Both the position numbers and the translations under genes were made by a program. A DNA stretch of 64,000 bases. Origin: Bog-473 sp963736525 (lineage in GTDB: Bacteria > Actinomycetota > Acidimicrobiia > Acidimicrobiales > RAAP-2). The DNA lies in contig CAVTPF010000012.1 of assembly GCA_963736525.1 (NCBI GenBank), positions 434,001 to 498,000 on the forward strand. The letters are read 5' to 3'. The notes beneath the pieces were generated by a model. It was given only the letters and a program-made list of their open reading frames with translations. It was not told the origin of the DNA and searched no databases. Shown here piece after piece: positions 8,043-16,131 of the stretch (position 1 is its first letter; every line of letters starts with the position of its first letter).

Positions 8043-8654
8043 TCACGACGGCACCAGCTCGTCGAGCGTCCCCGTCGAGTTGACGCACAGCAGCACCGGG
8101 CCGCCGGCAGTGAAGAGGATGGCCGAAATGGAGCAGGGCGAGATCACCAGGCGCTGCATGAGGTCGAGCGGCACCCCGGCGGCGGCGGCCACGATCGCCT
8201 TGATGGGGTCCGCATGGGACACGGCCACGATGGTCTGGCCGGGATGTTCCGCCACCAGGGCGAGCACGGCATCCATCGACCGCACCGACATCTCGGCGAA
8301 GGACTCGCCACCCGGGAAGCGAAACCCACCCGGCCACCGCTGCACCGTCGGCCACTCGCGGGCCCGGTAGAGCCGCGCCAGGGGCTTCTCGGTCCAATCG
8401 CCCACGTCGACCTCGACGAGGCCGGGGGCCGTCCGCACGCGCAGGCCGAGCGCCCGGGCGACGGGGGCCGCCGTCTCGCGCGTGCGCTCGAGCGGCGACG
8501 CGTACACGGCTGTCGGCGCCTTGGACAGCGCGGCAATGCGCTCGGCGGCAGCTGCGGCCTGCGCGTGACCCTTCTCCGAGAGGTGGAGGCCACCCGCCCG
8601 ACCGGGCAGCATCTTGCCGGTGGTCGGCGTCGTGCCGTGTCGCACCAGGAGCAC
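8043..8654 (-). CDS. Histidine phosphatase (MSMEG_4193-type phosphomutase-like)
   Basis: Phosphoglycerate-mutase-like phosphatase; substrate unknown. Seen: the RHG motif (VLLVRHGTTPTTGKMLPGR) at the N-terminus with the phospho-accepting histidine, SPLERTRETA as the second arginine block, the acid residue in VEVDVGDW, and the second histidine in VAVSHADPIK. The GTG at 8654 places the RHG block at residues 5-7, as in relatives. Longer in-frame starts exist upstream but overlap the divergent glycosylase gene. First gene of the conserved trio; known relatives are annotated as putative phosphomutases without a proven activity. Confidence 0.87.
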   Translation of the reverse strand: MLLVRHGTTPTTGKMLPGRAGGLHLSEKGHAQAAAAAERIAALSKAPTAVYASPLERTRETAAPVARALGLRVRTAPGLVEVDVGDWTEKPLARLYRAREWPTVQRWPGGFRFPGGESFAEMSVRSMDAVLALVAEHPGQTIVAVSHADPIKAIVAAAAGVPLDLMQRLVISPCSISAILFTAGGPVLLCVNSTGTLDELVPS

Positions 8655-8754
8655 CGCCGTTGCCGGGGGAACCTTCCGGCTGCGACGGGACGGAGGTCGG
8701 GTCGAGGCGGAGCGGGCTGATGGCGGCACGGGAGCCCATCGTAGGCTCTGCGCG

Positions 8755-9471
8755 GTGGCATCCGACCGGGCCCACCGGGACTCCTTGGCGGCCGTGCAGC
8801 GGGAGATCGCCGCCTGCACGCGCTGCCCGCGGCTGGTCGCCTGGCGTGAGGAGGTGGCGCGGACGGGGCGGGCCGCCTACGCGGGCCAGGTGTACTGGGG
8901 CCGCGGTGTACCGGGCTTCGGTGATCCGCACGCGTCCCTCGTCGTCGTCGGCCTTGCTCCGGCGGCCCACGGGGCGAACAGGACGGGCCGGATGTTCACC
9001 GGGGACCGCTCCGGGGACTGGCTGTTCGCCGCGCTGCACCGGGCCGGCTTCGCGTCGCAGCCGACCAGCACGGCGCGCCGTGACGGCCTGGCCCTGAGGG
9101 GCGCCTACGTGACGGCGGCCGTGCACTGCGCGCCACCGGGCAACAAGCCGACGCCCGCCGAGCGCGATGCCTGCGCGCCGTATCTCGCCCGCGAGCTGTC
9201 GTTGCTGCGTGAGGCCGCCGTGCTGGTGGCGCTCGGGCAATTCGCGTGGCAGGCCGTGGTGTCCCACCACGGCCTGCGGCCGCGCCCGGCCTTCGGCCAC
9301 CTGGCCGAGACGAATCTGCCGGACGGGACGGTGCTGCTCGGCTCGTACCACCCGAGCCAGCAGAACACCTTCACGGGCAAGCTGACGGTGCCGATGTTCG
9401 ACGCCGTGTTCCGCCGGGCCCGCGAGCTGACGGTGCGGGCCGGTCGAGGCGCTCAGGACACCAGGTCGTAG
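8755..9471 (+). CDS. Family 5 uracil-DNA glycosylase (UDGb type)
   Basis: Removes uracil and related deaminated bases from DNA, starting base-excision repair. Seen: 238 aa from a GTG at 8755. Motif I is GLAPAAHGANRTGRMFTGD, typical of family 5 (no catalytic Asp/Asn as in families 1-4). Motif II region is GSYHPSQQNTF. Four cysteines fit a [4Fe-4S] cluster: ACTRC near the N-terminus, HCAPP, and DACAPY. The gene is divergent from the histidine phosphatase and overlaps the 3' end of the next gene tail-to-tail by 19 bp. Confidence 0.92.
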   Translation: MASDRAHRDSLAAVQREIAACTRCPRLVAWREEVARTGRAAYAGQVYWGRGVPGFGDPHASLVVVGLAPAAHGANRTGRMFTGDRSGDWLFAALHRAGFASQPTSTARRDGLALRGAYVTAAVHCAPPGNKPTPAERDACAPYLARELSLLREAAVLVALGQFAWQAVVSHHGLRPRPAFGHLAETNLPDGTVLLGSYHPSQQNTFTGKLTVPMFDAVFRRARELTVRAGRGAQDTRS

Positions 9472-10250
9472 AGGAGCCGGAAGAAGCGGATGCGTGCCGG
9501 GTCGGGCGCGATGCCGTAGCTGTCGTAGAACACCGCCTCGAGCTCGTCGCCGAAGTTCCAGCAGGAGCTCCACCCGCCGGTGGCCACGTCCCACCAGCGG
9601 TCGGCCACGCCGAGCTCGCCGAGGTCCACGTACCCGGTCACGACGCCGTCGCACAGCAGTGCATTGGGTGGGCAGAAGTCGCCGTGGCAGACGACGAGGT
9701 CCTCGTCGGGCGGGGCCGTTGCCTCCAGCTCGTCCAACGCAGCCGCCGGGCTGAGGTGCCGGTGGTCCTCGTGGAATCCCGCGCGGTTGACGTCGCCGGT
9801 CGCGATCCGCCGCCTGACGTGGTCGAGCGCCCGCTCGATGTCGAAGCGGAACGGGCACCACTCCTCACCGACGGCCTCGTGGAAGACCCGCAGTCCGCGG
9901 CCGAGCGCGGCGACGAGGGCGGGCAGGTCCGCTCGCCACGCCGGGTCCGTGCCGTCACGCCCGGGCAGCGCCTCGGTGAGCAGCACCGACGTGGGGCCCT
10001 CCTGCTCCAGGGCCACCACCTTGGGGACCGGAAGATAGGGGGCGGCCCAGACCATCCTCTCGTACTCGCCGCGCAGCGTGGGATAGCGCCCCGCCGTGTC
10101 CACCTTGGCGAAGCGCACGGCGCCATCGGGAGCGCGCAGGCGCCACGTCGAGACGCCGGGGGCGAGCCGGTAGGCCAGGGAGGGTGCCCAACCGGGCGCC
10201 AGCCGGGCCAGTTGGGGCGGTGGCTCGGGCGGATCGAGCGCCGTCGGCAC
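9453..10250 (-). CDS. Aminoglycoside phosphotransferase family kinase (APH-like)
   Basis: Small-molecule kinase of the APH fold; substrate unknown, and antibiotic resistance cannot be concluded. Seen: 265 aa from GTG at 10250. The catalytic loop is VVCHGDFCPPNALL (HGD...N) followed by the metal site GYVDLGELGVADRWWD in place of the usual IDxG/DxG. An upstream lysine lies in VRFAKVD. The fold and loop are close to APH(3')-type proteins. The gene converges on the uracil-DNA glycosylase with 19 bp of overlap and diverges from the flavoprotein gene at 10318 with only 67 bp between. Confidence 0.83.
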   Translation of the reverse strand: MPTALDPPEPPPQLARLAPGWAPSLAYRLAPGVSTWRLRAPDGAVRFAKVDTAGRYPTLRGEYERMVWAAPYLPVPKVVALEQEGPTSVLLTEALPGRDGTDPAWRADLPALVAALGRGLRVFHEAVGEEWCPFRFDIERALDHVRRRIATGDVNRAGFHEDHRHLSPAAALDELEATAPPDEDLVVCHGDFCPPNALLCDGVVTGYVDLGELGVADRWWDVATGGWSSCWNFGDELEAVFYDSYGIAPDPARIRFFRLLYDLVS

Positions 10251-10317
10251 GGGTGCAGGGTAGGTCGCGCCGGTGCCAACGGCTACCGTCTCGGCGGTCA
10301 ACTCTGGGAGGACTGCG

Positions 10318-11766
10318 GTGCACGAGGGCCACGACGTGATGCCGTGCGAGGCGTCAGCCGTCACGCGTTGGGACGACACGGCCGACGTGATCGTGGTCGG
10401 CTTCGGCGCGGCGGGATCCGCCGCGGCCTTCAGCGCGGCCGAGGCTGGGGCAAAGGTGCTCGTGACGGAGCGGACCGGTGGCCCCGGTGGGGCCGCCGCC
10501 CTGGCCGAGGGGATCGTCTACCTCGGCGGGGGCACGCCGATCCAAACTGCCTGTGGATTCGAGGACAGCGTCGACGACATGTACCGCTACATGATGGCGG
10601 CCTGCGGCCCGGATCCCGACGAGGCGAAGATCGCCCGCTACTGCGCCGAGAGCCTGGGCCACTTCGACTGGCTCGTCGCGCGTGGCGTGCCGTTCGACCC
10701 CACCTTCTGTGCCGAGACCTCCATGGCGCCCAAAGGCACCGAGGGCCTCGTCTACTCGGGCGGGGAGGACGCCTACCCGTTCAACGAAATCGCCCGGCCG
10801 GCGCCGCGCGGCCACCTGGCCCAGACGGAACGCTCGACGGGATGGCTCCTGATGCAGCACCTGGCGGCTGCCGCCGTCGGCGCCGGTGCGGCCGTCTCAC
10901 CGGACACGCGCGTGGATCGCCTCGTGCTCCATGACGGCGCGGTCGTCGGGGTGCAGGCGCAGCGCTTCGGCGAGACCGTCTCGTTGCGGGCCCGCCGCGG
11001 CGTCGTGCTGACCGCCGGGGGGTTCATCTTCAACGACGACATGCTGCGCCGACATTGCCCGCCGCTCGTGCGAGGCACCTTCAAGGTCGGCACCCAGGGC
11101 GACGACGGGCGTGGCATCCGCATGGCACAGGCCGTCGGGGCCGCGGTGCGCAACATGTACGCCGGCGAGGTCTCGCTGCCCATCACGCCGCCCCGCACGT
11201 TGATCCATGGCATCCTCGTCAACGGCAAGGGGCAGCGCTTCATCAACGAGGACACCTACATGGGCCGGGTCGGTCAGTCCGCGCTCTACGAGCAGGACGG
11301 CGAGGTCTTCCTCATCGTCGACGAGGCGGCCTACGAGGTCAACTGGATGGGCCTGGCCGCCTCGTGGGTGTGCGAGACGGCCGCCCAACTGGAGTCGGAG
11401 ATCGGTCTGCCGGCTGGGTCGCTCCAGGCGACGCTCGACCTCTACAACCGCCATGCGGCGGCGGGGGAGGACCCGCTCTTTCACAAGGGACCGTCGTGGG
11501 TGCGCCCACTGGTGCCGCCGATCGGCGCGGTCGACCTGCGGATCGGGCCGGCGCCCTACGCGCCGTTCACACTGGGTGGCCTCGAGTCGACCGTCGAGGG
11601 TGCTGTGCTCGACCTCGACGGTGATGCGATCCCTGGTCTGTTCGCCGCCGGGCGCACCACCGCCGGGGTGTGCTCTTTCGGCTACGCCAGCGGGCTCTCC
11701 ATCGGCGACAGCACCATGTTCGGCCGCTTCGCCGGTGCCAGCGCCGCCACGGCGGCCCCGGCCTGA
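10318..11766 (+). CDS. FAD-dependent oxidoreductase, fumarate reductase / 3-ketosteroid dehydrogenase family
   Basis: Flavoprotein dehydrogenase or reductase, probably acting on a steroid, quinone or enoyl-type substrate. Seen: 482 aa. The N-terminal dinucleotide-binding motif is VIVVGFGAAGSAAA, followed by the FAD-ribose acidic residue in LVTERT. The C-terminal FAD block is GLFAAGRTTAGVCSFGYASG. A central region RFINEDTYMGR resembles KstD/fumarate-reductase flavoproteins. The GTG at 10318 is preceded by GGGAGG with 6 bases of spacing, which decides this start over a GTG/ATG further upstream. Expected partner genes (heme or steroid ring enzymes) are not adjacent, so the substrate is open. Confidence 0.87.
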   Translation: MHEGHDVMPCEASAVTRWDDTADVIVVGFGAAGSAAAFSAAEAGAKVLVTERTGGPGGAAALAEGIVYLGGGTPIQTACGFEDSVDDMYRYMMAACGPDPDEAKIARYCAESLGHFDWLVARGVPFDPTFCAETSMAPKGTEGLVYSGGEDAYPFNEIARPAPRGHLAQTERSTGWLLMQHLAAAAVGAGAAVSPDTRVDRLVLHDGAVVGVQAQRFGETVSLRARRGVVLTAGGFIFNDDMLRRHCPPLVRGTFKVGTQGDDGRGIRMAQAVGAAVRNMYAGEVSLPITPPRTLIHGILVNGKGQRFINEDTYMGRVGQSALYEQDGEVFLIVDEAAYEVNWMGLAASWVCETAAQLESEIGLPAGSLQATLDLYNRHAAAGEDPLFHKGPSWVRPLVPPIGAVDLRIGPAPYAPFTLGGLESTVEGAVLDLDGDAIPGLFAAGRTTAGVCSFGYASGLSIGDSTMFGRFAGASAATAAPA

Positions 11767-11794
11767 GGAGGCAGGGCCGCCCCGCGGCGACGAC

Positions 11795-12445
11795 TCAGTC
11801 GCGCCGCGCCGCGTACTCGACGACCCGGGTCATGACGGCGTCGTTGGACTTGGCCACGGCGCCGCAGTCGAACGGCGGCTGCGGGTCGTACTCGATCATG
11901 AGCTGCGCGGCCTCGGCCGCCGTACGGTCCACGAGCAGCTCGGTCAGCCGGAGCGCCATGTCGATGCCGCTCGAGATGCCGGCGGCGGTGATGATGCGCC
12001 GGTCCCCGTGCTCGACGACCCGCTCGGACGAGGGTCGGGCCCCGTGCGCCGCGAGCTCCCGGTAGCACGCCCAGTGCGTCGCAGCGGTCAGGCCTTGCAG
12101 GAGTCCGGCCGCACCGAGCACCAGCGAGCCCGTGCACACCGATGTGGTGTAGCGGGCGCCGGCATGGGCGGCGCGGAGCCATGCGAGCACCCGCTCGTCG
12201 TGTTCGAGGGCGCGCGTCCCCACGCCGCCGGGGAACACGATCACGTCGGGCGCCGGCACCTCTTCGAACGTGGCGTCGGCCATCAGGCCGAGCATGCGGT
12301 TCTCGCTCCGGACCTCGCCGCGGGCATGACCGACGAAGGTGATGTCGAAGGTCGGGATGCGCTGGAGGACCTCGTAGGGCCCCACCGCGTCGAGCGCGGT
12401 GCACTGGTCGAAGAGCGGGATTGCGATCTGCAGGCGCTGGGTCAT
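11795..12445 (-). CDS. DJ-1/PfpI family protein (isonitrile hydratase-like)
   Basis: Class-I-glutaminase-fold protein. Seen: 216 aa; nucleophile cysteine in YTTSVCTGSLVLGAAGLL, preceded by the elbow glycine block VFPGGVGTRAL, and an N-terminal acidic residue in ALDAVGPYEVLQ, the pattern of isonitrile hydratase-like members. HWACYRELAAHGA follows the nucleophile. The start overlaps the stop of the upstream GlxA-type regulator by 4 bases (ATGA), so the enzyme and its likely regulator, themselves paralogous over the DJ-1 domain, are co-translated. Isonitrile hydratase is a family-level guess; proteases and glyoxalases share the fold. Confidence 0.82.
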   Translation of the reverse strand: MTQRLQIAIPLFDQCTALDAVGPYEVLQRIPTFDITFVGHARGEVRSENRMLGLMADATFEEVPAPDVIVFPGGVGTRALEHDERVLAWLRAAHAGARYTTSVCTGSLVLGAAGLLQGLTAATHWACYRELAAHGARPSSERVVEHGDRRIITAAGISSGIDMALRLTELLVDRTAAEAAQLMIEYDPQPPFDCGAVAKSNDAVMTRVVEYAARRD

Positions 12446-13497
12446 GCAGGCGTCCTCTCCATTCGGTCCTCCAGATCCGTCGGGTCCGTCGGGTCCGTCG
12501 GGTCCGTCGGGTCCGTCGGGACTATCGGGACGGTGCGGAAGCGGCGGCGGTAGGCGTCGGGGGGCACCCCCAGGTGGCGCTGGAAGACCCGGCGCAACGT
12601 CTCGGCGCTGCCGAGGCCGCAGCGGGCCGCTACGACGTCCAGCGTGTCGCCCGTCGTCTCGAGCTCCCGGCGAGCTGCCTCCACGCGCGTCCGCTCGACG
12701 AAGCGACTCGGCTTCTCGCCGACCTCGGCTCTGAAGACGCGGGTGAAGTGGCGGATGCTCATGGCGGCGGCTGCGGCCAGAGCCGGAATCCGGTGGTCGC
12801 CACCGGGCGCCGCCTCGACGAGCGACTGCACGGCTCGCACGGTCGACCGCTCGGCGCGGGGGACCCACACCGGCGACGCGAACTGGGTCTGCCCTCCGGG
12901 CCGGTGGAGGAACATCACCAGCCAGCGGGCCACCGTCTGGGCCACATCGACGCCGAGGTCCTCCTGGACGAGCGCCAGCGACAGGTCGATGCCGGCCGTG
13001 ACCCCCGCGCTCGACCAGAACTTCCCGTCACGGACGTAGATCGGATCGGCGTCGACGATGAGGCCGGGATGTGCCGCACGCAACGCCTCGGCGCGGGCCC
13101 AGTGTGTCGTCACGCGCCGACCGTCGAGGATCCCTGCCGCCGCGCCGAGAAAGGTGCCCGAGCACACCGTTGCCACGCGACGGCAGCGCGGGGCGGCCCG
13201 GCGGATGAAGCCCATCAACTGTTCGTCCCGGGCGGCGGCCTCCACGCCAGTCCCTCCGGCCAGCACCAGCGTGTCGATCGCCTCCGACGGGTCGGGGAGG
13301 GCGGCGGTGCCCAGCTGCAGGCCGCTGTCGGCCCGCACGGGGCCGCCCTGCGCGGAGGCGACGGTGACCCGGTAACCCCCCGCCCGGCCCAGCGCGGCGG
13401 CGGCCCGGGTGGCGCCGGCGAAGACCTCGTGCGGGCCCACCACATCGAGCGGTTGGAGTCCCTCGAAGGCCACGATCACGGTGTGGCGATCCCTCAT
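12442..13497 (-). CDS. GlxA-type transcriptional regulator (DJ-1 domain plus AraC HTH)
   Basis: DNA-binding regulator with an N-terminal amidotransferase-like sensor domain. Seen: 351 aa. The DJ-1 domain spans about 1-190 (LQPLDVVGPHEVFAG, VATVCSGTFLGAAAGIL, THWARAEAL), followed by an AraC/XylS double HTH at about 225-330 (AAAAAMSIRHFTRVFRAEVG and CGLGSAETLRRVFQRHLGV, ending with PDAYRRRF). The C-terminal tail is a Thr-Asp-Pro repeat encoded by a 9-bp tandem repeat. It overlaps the next gene by 4 bases and probably controls it. Inducer unknown. Confidence 0.92.
   Translation of the reverse strand: MRDRHTVIVAFEGLQPLDVVGPHEVFAGATRAAAALGRAGGYRVTVASAQGGPVRADSGLQLGTAALPDPSEAIDTLVLAGGTGVEAAARDEQLMGFIRRAAPRCRRVATVCSGTFLGAAAGILDGRRVTTHWARAEALRAAHPGLIVDADPIYVRDGKFWSSAGVTAGIDLSLALVQEDLGVDVAQTVARWLVMFLHRPGGQTQFASPVWVPRAERSTVRAVQSLVEAAPGGDHRIPALAAAAAMSIRHFTRVFRAEVGEKPSRFVERTRVEAARRELETTGDTLDVVAARCGLGSAETLRRVFQRHLGVPPDAYRRRFRTVPIVPTDPTDPTDPTDPTDLEDRMERTPA
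12482..12517. repeat. 9-bp tandem repeat, 4 perfect copies, coding for Thr-Asp-Pro
   Basis: Seen: four exact copies of GGGTCCGTC (plus strand) with one degenerate copy on each side, inside the 3' end of the GlxA-type gene. Because the unit is 9 bp, copy-number change would lengthen or shorten the tail without a frameshift. Confidence 0.95.
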
Positions 13498-13720
13498 GGC
13501 CCCACTTTGCGGGGCGGGCGTCGTGGCGTCAATGACACGATTCCCACAGATTCGGCCATGAAGGGGCCCAGCCGGAGGCCTGGGGTCGGGGACCGGGAAC
13601 CGGCTGCCGGCGGGCAAGGTCCACGACCGACGGGGGATGCCTGGCGGTCTCAAAGCCATCAACATGTCTGTTTATAGTTTTGCGGGACATCACCGGCCGG
13701 GGTTCCGCCGGCCTGCTGAT

Positions 13721-13762
13721 GGGTGATTGGGGTCAGCCCGATGTGGGTGATCGGCGTCAGCC
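13721..13762. repeat. Imperfect 24-bp tandem duplication over a stop codon
   Basis: Seen: GGGTGATTGGGGTCAGCC at 13721 and GGGTGATCGGCGTCAGCC at 13745 (16 of 18 identical). The second copy contains the stop codon of the minus-strand thioesterase gene. The same layout recurs at 16132-16223. Confidence 0.8.
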
Positions 13763-14143
13763 GGGGCGTGCCCGGCGCGTTCCGCGGGCGCGCACCCAGG
13801 CCAGCAGGTCGCCGGCGGCGCCGCGCCGGACGGTGCCCGTGAAGATGTCCTCCCGGTCGGTGGAGACCGCGCGCTGCACCTCGGCGTAGAGCTCGTCGCC
13901 GATGGCAGCTGGCTGCAGGTACTCGACCACGACCGAGGAGATGACCCCGGAGTTCGCGTCGTCGTTGGCGGCCGCCGCAACCGCCGCCCCGGCGACAGCG
14001 TAGAAGACGGCTCCGTGGACCGTTCCGTGCGGGTTGGCGTGCCGCTGCGCCGTGGTGAGGATGGCCACCGTGTGCCCCGGCGCACGCCGCTGGACCTCGA
14101 TACCGAGATGGGCGGCGAACTCGTCGTTGCCGGGACCGCTCAA
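13757..14143 (-). CDS. PaaI-type hotdog thioesterase
   Basis: Probable acyl-CoA thioesterase. Seen: a single hotdog domain with the signature ANPHGTVHGAVFYAVAGAAVA, where the HGTVHGA stretch corresponds to the catalytic/CoA-binding turn of PaaI-like proteins, followed by SVVVEYLQPAAIGDELYAEV. There is no suitable ATG or GTG in frame. TTG at 14143, 8 bases after the stop of the upstream FrhB-like gene, gives 128 aa, the normal size; the only longer reading begins deep inside the upstream gene. Probably co-transcribed with that gene. Substrate unknown. Confidence 0.75.
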   Translation of the reverse strand: MSGPGNDEFAAHLGIEVQRRAPGHTVAILTTAQRHANPHGTVHGAVFYAVAGAAVAAAANDDANSGVISSVVVEYLQPAAIGDELYAEVQRAVSTDREDIFTGTVRRGAAGDLLAWVRARGTRRARPG

Positions 14144-14150
14144 GGTGTCG

Positions 14151-15284
14151 TCAGGGGGCCGGGGCCGACGCCGGCAGGCGTCCCGGCATCGGTACCGCCG
14201 TGGCCGGCCAACGCTTGCGGCTGATCCGGCTGAGCTTGTTGAGGAGGGTGACCGCCCCCGGGTCGTCGTCAATGGGCCGCGACTCGATCACGCCGGCTGC
14301 CTCCATGTCGTCGAACAACGCCTCGCCCTTCTCGGTGCGCAGCAGGGTGAGGGTCCAGTCGCCGAACGCACCGATGCCGCCCGTCGAGATGTCGGCGTGC
14401 TCGGCCGCGAAGTCGGGGCAGCTCGTGCAGCCCTCCCGGGTCCACGCGTGCGCCTCTTTGAGCGGCACTTCGTGGTAGCTGCCGTCCTTCATCCACACCT
14501 GGAAGACGCCCTTGATGTTCATCTTGACGATGTCGGCGCGAGCCAGCCCGTATTTGTCCTCGAAGAGCTCCGGGAAGATCGCGTCGTCGAACGTCTTGGA
14601 GCACAGCAGGCCGATCGAGAGCGTGAAGCGGCGGGCGATCTTGCCCGCCTTGCGGGCCGCCATGACGGGGGGCGCAGACGCCTGGCAGCCCATGCCGACG
14701 AGAGCGATGCGCTCCGCCCCGGCCGCGATGGCTTCGGGGTAGGCCAGCGGATTGGCCGAATAGGTATAGCGCGACCCGGCGGTGGCCAGCACGTCCTCCT
14801 TGGAGCGGGCGACCCGGGGCACCGCCTTCCATGTCGAGCCATCGCCCTCGAGACCCGACACCAGCGCGGCGTCGATCATGTCGTGCTCGAAGGCCCAGAT
14901 GAGCAGCGCCGAGACGAACCCGCCATCCTGCCCGACGCCCTGCACGTCGGCGTCGGTGGCCCGGGCGAGCACGGTGCGGCGGGCGATGCCCGAGACCTCG
15001 TCGTCGCTGCGGGGCCGGCCGAAGAGGTGGTTCTCGATGTCGGGCTCCCAGGTGCGAAAGCGCGGGCAGGCCCGGGTGCACAGGGTGCAGCCCTTCTGCC
15101 CGTGGGTGCAGTTGTCGGGGCCACCGTCGGCGTCCACGTGGAAGGGCTTGTAGGCGCCCTCGGTGTCGTCGTAGCCGAGCACGTCGTAGGGGCAGGCGAT
15201 CACACAGGCGGAACAGCCCGTGCAGAGCCCGGAGGTCACGACCTCGGTGAACAACTCGGCCCATTGCGGCTTCTCGGGTGGCAT
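14151..15284 (-). CDS. Coenzyme F420 hydrogenase/dehydrogenase beta-subunit family (FrhB-like)
   Basis: FrhB-type flavin and iron-sulfur protein, which in relatives moves electrons between F420 and a partner or reduces a substrate. Seen: N-terminal ferredoxin-like clusters LCTGCSACVIACPYDV and GCTLCTRACPRF, giving two 4-cysteine [4Fe-4S] sites. Then come the FrhB N and C domains, with GSRYTYSANPLAYPEAI, LVGMGCQASAPPVM and a further cysteine pair in EGCTSCPDF. I start at ATG 15284 (377 aa) because 15311 would leave only 22 bp to the divergent gene; 15311 is possible. The partner subunit is not nearby. F420 use is inferred from the family. Confidence 0.87.
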   Translation of the reverse strand: MPPEKPQWAELFTEVVTSGLCTGCSACVIACPYDVLGYDDTEGAYKPFHVDADGGPDNCTHGQKGCTLCTRACPRFRTWEPDIENHLFGRPRSDDEVSGIARRTVLARATDADVQGVGQDGGFVSALLIWAFEHDMIDAALVSGLEGDGSTWKAVPRVARSKEDVLATAGSRYTYSANPLAYPEAIAAGAERIALVGMGCQASAPPVMAARKAGKIARRFTLSIGLLCSKTFDDAIFPELFEDKYGLARADIVKMNIKGVFQVWMKDGSYHEVPLKEAHAWTREGCTSCPDFAAEHADISTGGIGAFGDWTLTLLRTEKGEALFDDMEAAGVIESRPIDDDPGAVTLLNKLSRISRKRWPATAVPMPGRLPASAPAP

Positions 15285-15333
15285 TGGGCCCACCATATTC
15301 GGCCTGGCCATGGCGGTCGGATACCTTGCGGCC

Positions 15334-16131
15334 GTGCCCGAGATCCTCGAAGTCGAGCTCTACCGAGTCCTGGCCGAGCAGGCGCTCGGGCGGTCGATCG
15401 CCCAGGTGTGGATGGTGGACTCCCGCTACGGCCGTGGGGGCACCACGCCGCAACGGCTGCGGGCGGCGCTGGTCGGCCGTTCCTTCACTGCCGCGCGGCG
15501 GCGCGGGAAGCTCATGCTGCTCGACACGAGCGAGGGCCCGACTCTGGGGCTGCGCTTCGGCATGACGGGGGGCCTGGTGGTCGACGGCCGCGAGGCGCTC
15601 GACCGCCTGCGCTACGGCCCCGGGGTCTTCGACCCCAAGTGGGTGCGGGCCCGAGTCACCTTCGACGAGGGGGGCGAGCTGTTGCTGCACGACCCGCGGC
15701 GGTTCGGGTCGCTCGAGCTCGCCCCCGACGAGGAGCGGCTGGGCCCGGACGCGCTGACCGCGTCGCTGCGCGACCTGCGACGTGCCCTCACCATCGCCCC
15801 CGGACGGGAAATCAGACCGGCACCACTGAAGGCGCGCCTCATGGATCAGGAGCGGCTCGCCGGCGTGGGCAACCTGCTGGCCGACGAGATCCTGTGGCGG
15901 GCCGGCCTCGCACCCGGACGCCGCACCCCGCTCTCGGAGGACGAACTGCGCGAGCTGCACAAGGCGACGCGATCGACACTGCGCCGGCTCACGCGACGAG
16001 GCGGCTCCCACACCGGTGACCTCATGGAGGAGCGCAAGGCCGGGGGTCATTGCCCGCTCGACGGGATCGAGCTGCGCCGGGAGGTGGTGGGCGGGCGGAC
16101 GACCTACTGGTGTCCGGCGCACCAGCACTGA
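15334..16131 (+). CDS. Fpg/Nei-family DNA glycosylase with altered zinc finger
   Basis: Predicted bifunctional glycosylase/AP lyase for oxidised bases. Seen: 265 aa from GTG at 15334, which puts the catalytic Pro2-Glu3 at the N-terminus (PEILEVE). The conserved beta-hairpin lysine is in RRRGKLML, the H2TH block is ERLAGVGNLLADEILWRAG, and RRGGSHTGDL follows. At the C-terminus the expected four-cysteine finger reads HCPLDG ... WCPAHQH: the second and fourth cysteines are Asp and His. Whether zinc is still bound is open. Known: actinobacteria carry several Fpg/Nei paralogues with different fingers, so this may be a paralogue rather than the main MutM. Confidence 0.9.
   Translation: MPEILEVELYRVLAEQALGRSIAQVWMVDSRYGRGGTTPQRLRAALVGRSFTAARRRGKLMLLDTSEGPTLGLRFGMTGGLVVDGREALDRLRYGPGVFDPKWVRARVTFDEGGELLLHDPRRFGSLELAPDEERLGPDALTASLRDLRRALTIAPGREIRPAPLKARLMDQERLAGVGNLLADEILWRAGLAPGRRTPLSEDELRELHKATRSTLRRLTRRGGSHTGDLMEERKAGGHCPLDGIELRREVVGGRTTYWCPAHQH

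Noticed and set aside
9453..10250. Aminoglycoside resistance gene
   Set aside because: Only the kinase fold is supported. Chromosomal APH-like proteins act on many substrates, and no resistance context exists.
13695..13713. Terminator hairpin GGCCGG/CCGGCC
   Set aside because: Stem of only 6 bp with a 7-base loop, no T-run on either strand, and common by chance at this GC content.
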